IMG/VR virus record: IMGVR_UViG_3300010370_000266
Span: 1 to 22,677 of that record
Strand: one strand, 5' to 3'
Length of the DNA stretch: 22,677 nt
From: a virus
The notes beneath the pieces were generated by a model, which was not told the DNA's origin, ran no database searches, and saw only the letters and a program-made list of their open reading frames with translations. Of this stretch, positions 19,905-22,677 are shown piece after piece. A program made the translations under genes and the position numbers. Numbering within the stretch: the stretch's first letter is position 1; each line of letters opens with the position of its first letter.

Positions 19905-21328
19905 GCGTCACCGTATCCACGACGTCGAACTCGGTCACCGTCACCGACCAGGCCGCGCTGCAGGGTGCGACCGCGTCGGGAACCGTCGCGACGCAGCTCA
20001 ACTACGTCAACAACAACGCGGTGAACATCATCCAGGGAGCCGGCACCGACGCGAACGTCTGGGGCAACACGATCTCGGGAGGCGGCAACTCCGCGCAGCC
20101 GAACCTGATCCGCGGCTCGACGAGCCTGCGGACGATCGCCGGCGGCTACGACAACATCATCGGACGCGACGCGACCGCGTTCCCGAGCGACGGCACCGCG
20201 ACCATCCAGTCCCAGATACTCTGCGGCGCGCACAACCGAATATTCCTCAACGGCGACACGAACTTCCCCGCCGGACTCGAGATCCCCGTCAACAACGGCG
20301 TTACGCAGCCGACGCACTCGACGATCGCCGGAGGCTCGTACCACCAGATCAGGAACGGCGACTACGGCTTCATCGGAGGCGGCACCAACTGCGTCATCCA
20401 GGAGAAGGCCGGCTCCGAGGCGTACGCCGACGGACAGGGTGCCTTCATCGGAGGCGGGTTCAAGAACATCGCGTACGGCAAGCAGTGCGTGATCGCCGGC
20501 GGCAACACCAACGTAAACGAATGCCAGAACTCCGCGATCGGCGGCGGCGTCATCAACTCGATCCTCACCCCGAAGGACTCGGGAGGGAACGCGAAGACGT
20601 CGTCCGTCATCGCAGGCGGCTCCAACAACACGATCAACTGCGCCGGAGCGGCGGCCATCGTCGGCGGCGAGCTGAACAAGATCGCCGCGACGAGCGGGAC
20701 GACCGACCTCGGGCTCTACAGCTTCATCGGCGGCGGCTACAACAACCAGATCGCGACGACCCTCTACTCGCCGTACTCGGTGATCTGCGGCGGGTTCCAG
20801 AACACGGTCAACAACCAGTTCTCGGCGGTCGTCGGCGGCCGCGCGAACCTCGTCAGCAGCCTCTACTGCACCGCGATCGGCTTCCAGTCGAACGCAAGGA
20901 ACTACGGCGGTTTCGTGCATGGCGGCGAGGCGTTCTCGAGCGCCGGCGACGCGCAGAGCTCGGTGTACGTCCTCAAGTGCGAGACGACGACTACGGTGCA
21001 GAAGGAGATGCTGTCGATGGGACAGTCGCTCACCGTCCCGAGCGACACGTCCTGGGCATTCCGAGCGCTCGTCGTCGCTCGGCACGGGTCGAGCAACTCG
21101 AGCGCCGGATACGAGGTCAAGGGACTGATCCACAACGACTCTGGAACGGCCGCGATCGTCGGGACCGTCTCGACGACCGTCCTCGGCGAGAGCAGCACCC
21201 CGACGAGCATGACGGGCTGCGACGCGACTGCGGAGGCGAGCGGCGCTACGCTGCGCGTCATGGTGACGGGCCTGTCGACCTCCGTGAAGTGGGTCGCGCG
21301 GCTCGAGATCACCGAGGTCACGGCGTGA
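19901..21328 (+). CDS. Receptor-binding fibre with YadA-like GGG-N repeats
   Basis: 475 residues, ATGA overlap and GGAGAGG upstream. After an N-terminal segment, about twelve repeats of the form (S/A)xI(G/A)GGxxNxI run through residues 60-335 (FIGGGTNCVI, FIGGGFKNIA, AIGGGVINSI, VIAGGSNNTI, FIGGGYNNQI, VICGGFQNTV). Such repeats form the left-handed trimeric beta-roll of YadA-type adhesin heads. Residues about 345-475 form a separate C-terminal beta-sandwich (SWAFRALVVARHG, YEVKGLIHNDSGTAAIVG, LRVMVTGLSTSVKWVARLEI) seen at the end of many phage fibres. Predicted homotrimer that binds the host surface. Confidence 0.82.
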   Translation: MSVTVSTTSNSVTVTDQAALQGATASGTVATQLNYVNNNAVNIIQGAGTDANVWGNTISGGGNSAQPNLIRGSTSLRTIAGGYDNIIGRDATAFPSDGTATIQSQILCGAHNRIFLNGDTNFPAGLEIPVNNGVTQPTHSTIAGGSYHQIRNGDYGFIGGGTNCVIQEKAGSEAYADGQGAFIGGGFKNIAYGKQCVIAGGNTNVNECQNSAIGGGVINSILTPKDSGGNAKTSSVIAGGSNNTINCAGAAAIVGGELNKIAATSGTTDLGLYSFIGGGYNNQIATTLYSPYSVICGGFQNTVNNQFSAVVGGRANLVSSLYCTAIGFQSNARNYGGFVHGGEAFSSAGDAQSSVYVLKCETTTTVQKEMLSMGQSLTVPSDTSWAFRALVVARHGSSNSSAGYEVKGLIHNDSGTAAIVGTVSTTVLGESSTPTSMTGCDATAEASGATLRVMVTGLSTSVKWVARLEITEVTA

Positions 21329-21381
21329 CGTGGAGTGCATGTCGCGGCTACTGCCGCCGATGACAGAGAAGGAGAACCAAC

Positions 21382-21666
21382 ATGGCGACTTTCCTGGCGA
21401 ACATCACAGCTCAATCGAACACGGGATCATGGACGACCATCATGCCTGATGAGCGGCCGCAGGCCATCCGTTCGATGCTCTTCAACAACGGTACCGGCGA
21501 GTTCATTTTGTGCCGGAGGAAGTCGAACACCAACGTCTCGGTGCAGTTCGGGACAGGAACATTCAACATTCCTCGCGTCAATCCAGGAGACCTCGAGGTG
21601 CGCGCCGTAGGAACCAACTCCGCGTCTCTCATCATCTGCTGCGGATGCCCGGAAAACCCCGCTTAA
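21382..21666 (+). CDS. Small hypothetical protein of the fibre module
   Basis: 94 residues, AAGGAG seven bases upstream. Beta-rich with FLANITAQSNTGSWTTIM, SMLFNNGTGEFILCRRKSNT, VQFGTGTFNIPRVNPGDLEV, RAVGTNSASLIICCGCPENP; the cysteine cluster at the end resembles other Cys-rich proteins of this phage. Base composition is lower in GC than the fibre gene. A virion accessory role is inferred from place. Confidence 0.65.
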   Translation: MATFLANITAQSNTGSWTTIMPDERPQAIRSMLFNNGTGEFILCRRKSNTNVSVQFGTGTFNIPRVNPGDLEVRAVGTNSASLIICCGCPENPA

Positions 21667-21676
21667 GGAGCACCCC

Positions 21677-21877
21677 ATGAAGGGAAGCTGGAAGACGACC
21701 GCGTTCGGAATCCTCTCTGCCGTCGGAATCATCGCTACGCAGGTCTCGTACCTGCTCGACGCGAATCCCGAGACGGTGTTCAGCTTCGAGGCCTGCTTCG
21801 CCGCTCTCGGCATGGCCGGCATCGGGTTCTTCGCGCGCGACAACAACGTGAGCAGCGAGAAGGCCGGGGCAAACTGA
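21677..21877 (+). CDS. Holin
   Basis: 66 residues, AAGGAG six bases upstream. MKGSWKTTAFGILSAVGIIA, TQVSYLLDANPETVFSFEAC, FAALGMAGIGFFARDNNVSS: two hydrophobic segments (about 8-27 and 39-53) around a polar loop, and the ending 'GxGxxFARDNNVSSEKAG' that I recognise from small phage holin-type proteins. It would permeabilise the inner membrane to trigger lysis. An endolysin is not visible in the window. Confidence 0.78.
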   Translation: MKGSWKTTAFGILSAVGIIATQVSYLLDANPETVFSFEACFAALGMAGIGFFARDNNVSSEKAGAN

Positions 21878-22116
21878 GAACCGAGGACGGCTATGATTCC
21901 TCTCCAGGGGAGCGCTGGCTCGACGCAGGGACGACCCATTCGCGCGTCCTCCTCGGAATCGAGGACAGGACCGAGCGGATGCGGATGCTCGCCGGCGCTC
22001 CCCTGTTCTCGCTCTGGACCGACACGAAGCGGGAGCTCGAGTGGGCCGCGGACGAGATCGACAGGCTCAGGCGGCGCGTCGCCGAGCTGGAGGCATCCGA
22101 TGAGAGGAGGCGATGA
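21874..22116 (+). CDS. Coiled-coil lysis-module protein with probable CTG start
   Basis: The open frame reads RTEDGYDSSPGERWLDAGTT, HSRVLLGIEDRTERMRMLAG, APLFSLWTDTKRELEWAADE, IDRLRRRVAELEASDERRR. The whole length looks coding (blocks SPGxRWLDAGT and LFSLWTDTKRELEWAADEIxRLR recur in phages next to such holins), yet the first ATG is at 21979. The only start that includes the N-terminal block and couples to the holin stop is CTG at 21874 (CTGA overlap) with AAGG upstream. If ATG 21979 is used the product has 45 residues. Soluble, C-terminal coiled coil. Function unknown. Confidence 0.6.
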   Translation: MRTEDGYDSSPGERWLDAGTTHSRVLLGIEDRTERMRMLAGAPLFSLWTDTKRELEWAADEIDRLRRRVAELEASDERRR

Positions 22117-22371
22117 ATGCTCGAGAAGATCGTCGCGGCCGTCGCGATGGCCCTGTTCGCATGGCTGGAGAAGCGGCTTGACCGTCCGAACGTGTCGGTC
22201 GATCTGGCGATGGACCGCGCTCGCCTCATGCGCGCTGGGAATCGGCTGCGCGCATGGATGCGCCGTCAGGACGGTCTTCGTCAGGGACGGGACGCCGGTC
22301 AGGGTCGCGAAGGCTCGGGGGACGGTGCTGGTCCTGCTCGACGGCCAGTGGACCGAGACGCAGCCGACTGA
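22117..22371 (+). CDS. Short membrane-anchored protein, possible inner spanin-like partner
   Basis: 84 residues; perfect AGGAGG six bases before ATG, directly abutting the previous stop. MLEKIVAAVAMALFAWLEKR is a hydrophobic N-terminal anchor, then a basic helix (DLAMDRARLMRAGNRLRAWM). From about residue 50 the composition turns into R/G/D low complexity because the second gene (22178-22438) occupies the DNA in the +1 frame. The nested arrangement recalls Rz/Rz1, but the periplasmic part is short, so the spanin reading is tentative. Confidence 0.55.
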   Translation: MLEKIVAAVAMALFAWLEKRLDRPNVSVDLAMDRARLMRAGNRLRAWMRRQDGLRQGRDAGQGREGSGDGAGPARRPVDRDAAD

Positions 22372-22438
22372 ACTCCCCGAGGGCTGGTACATGGTCCACC
22401 CGAGCTGGGTGGAGGACGACGAGGACGGCAAGCCGTGA
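22178..22438 (+). CDS. Small probable lipoprotein overlapping in the +1 frame
   Basis: 86 residues from TTG with GGAG seven bases upstream; no ATG fits. N-terminus MTVRTCRSIWRWTALASC gives a possible LASC lipobox, with further cysteines in LGIGC and HGC. The mature part TVFVRDGTPVRVAKARGTVL, VLLDGQWTETQPTELPEGWY, MVHPSWVEDDEDGKP carries 'G.PVR.a......V......g......LPEGWY', a pattern I know from small phage lipoproteins behind holins. It is the clearly coding frame from about 22250 on. A plausible outer-membrane lysis partner (o-spanin-like) or superinfection lipoprotein. Confidence 0.6.
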   Translation: MTVRTCRSIWRWTALASCALGIGCAHGCAVRTVFVRDGTPVRVAKARGTVLVLLDGQWTETQPTELPEGWYMVHPSWVEDDEDGKP

Positions 22439-22647
22439 TCCGCGTCTACCCGGCTGCGTACGAGATCCCGATCGGAGACGGCCTCGCGGTCGTCGGAGCC
22501 AAGCTGGAAGCGGACGTCCAGTTCGGCGACCTGACGGACGTGGATGCGCCGTCTCCTTCCGACAAGGACGTCCTGCAGTACCAGACAAGCACGTCGAAAT
22601 GGACGCAGACCGCGCAGACCGAGCTGGTCGACGGCGGCAACTTCTGA
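22435..22647 (+). CDS. Small fibre-type protein with LTDVDxPSPSDKDVLQY motif
   Basis: 70 residues from GTG overlapping the previous stop. After IRVYPAAYEIPIGDGLAVVG it contains LTDVDAPSPSDKDVLQYQTS and SKWTQT, the 'LsDVd....dgdvL.Y....skW' repeat found in phage tail fibre and baseplate proteins. Only one copy is present. Probably a virion accessory of the fibre module. Confidence 0.68.
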   Translation: MIRVYPAAYEIPIGDGLAVVGAKLEADVQFGDLTDVDAPSPSDKDVLQYQTSTSKWTQTAQTELVDGGNF

Positions 22648-22655
22648 GGTGAAAC

Positions 22656-22677
22656 ATGGCGAACACGGTACGGATCA
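22656..22677 (+). CDS. Start of a probable tail fibre gene (3' truncated by window edge)
   Basis: GAGGTGA precedes ATG; only MANTVRI is visible before the window ends. Many phage fibre-module proteins begin MANTxxIKR, so a fibre or structural gene is likely, but the fragment is too short for a firm call. Confidence 0.4.

Noticed and set aside
19649-21340. Long minus-strand open frame (563 codons) opposite the fibre gene
   Set aside because: Arg/Asp/Val-rich low-complexity shadow of a GC-rich gene; the plus strand encodes a clear repeat fibre with ribosome site and ATGA coupling.
21427-22431. Minus-strand open frame of 334 codons across holin and lysis genes
   Set aside because: Spans several well-supported plus-strand genes; no domain pattern, Pro/Ser/Arg-rich shadow.
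1-22677. tRNA genes, CRISPR arrays, insertion sequences, integrase/attachment sites
   Set aside because: No cloverleaf with a TTCGA loop, no regularly spaced repeats, no transposase or integrase motifs were seen by eye on either strand.

Overview
The window is a GC-rich piece of a tailed double-stranded DNA phage (Caudoviricetes). It has an HK97-fold head and a non-contractile, siphovirus-type tail. Nearly all genes lie on the plus strand, packed with ATGA/GTGA/TTGA stop-start overlaps and strong AGGAGG-type ribosome sites. I see no integrase, repressor, tRNA, IS element or CRISPR array. Terminase and portal are presumably just upstream of the cut 5' edge. The host cannot be named; the codon use suggests a high-GC bacterium.

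Layout. (1) 1-2482, head: 3' part of the prohead protease, major capsid protein, a probable decoration protein, and a rho-independent terminator. (2) 2517-3910: a self-contained glycosyltransferase-like gene with a methyltransferase-like N-terminus, plus a small protein. (3) 3834-8217, neck and tail: head-tail connector, head closure, HK97 gp10-like protein, tail terminator, tail tube, a small protein, tail assembly chaperones joined by a textbook -1 frameshift (G GGA AAC plus an 8-9 bp stem), and an unusually short tape measure protein. (4) 8217-12877: tail-tip/baseplate-type structural proteins, including two cysteine-rich ones in a lower-GC island and a large protein with a carbohydrate-binding-like jelly roll. 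(5) 12852-13145: the only minus-strand gene. (6) 13146-18902, early/replication region: a micro membrane protein, a putative annealing recombinase, a staphylococcal-type nuclease, a replication-type protein ending in an SSB-like acidic tip, many small hypothetical proteins, a candidate CsrA-like protein and a PD-(D/E)xK nuclease. (7) 18948-22677: a Holliday-junction-resolvase-like nuclease, a membrane/coiled-coil protein, a beta-sandwich tail protein, a YadA-like repeat fibre, a holin, an overlapping cluster of possible spanin/lipoprotein genes, and the start of another probable fibre gene.

The most interesting signal is a family of leaders in the early region. Four have a -10-like box (TATGAT three times, TACAAT once) followed within 6-14 nt by a small hairpin whose loop presents AGGA, and one leader carries a second hairpin with ATGGA in its loop. 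Two of these leaders are near-copies whose only two differences are compensatory bases of one pair. GGA in a hairpin loop is the signature of CsrA/RsmA binding sites. The fourth leader also pairs its own ribosome site with an upstream segment, and it precedes a 68-residue protein whose strand pattern resembles CsrA. This suggests a phage post-transcriptional circuit; it is a hypothesis, not a demonstrated system.
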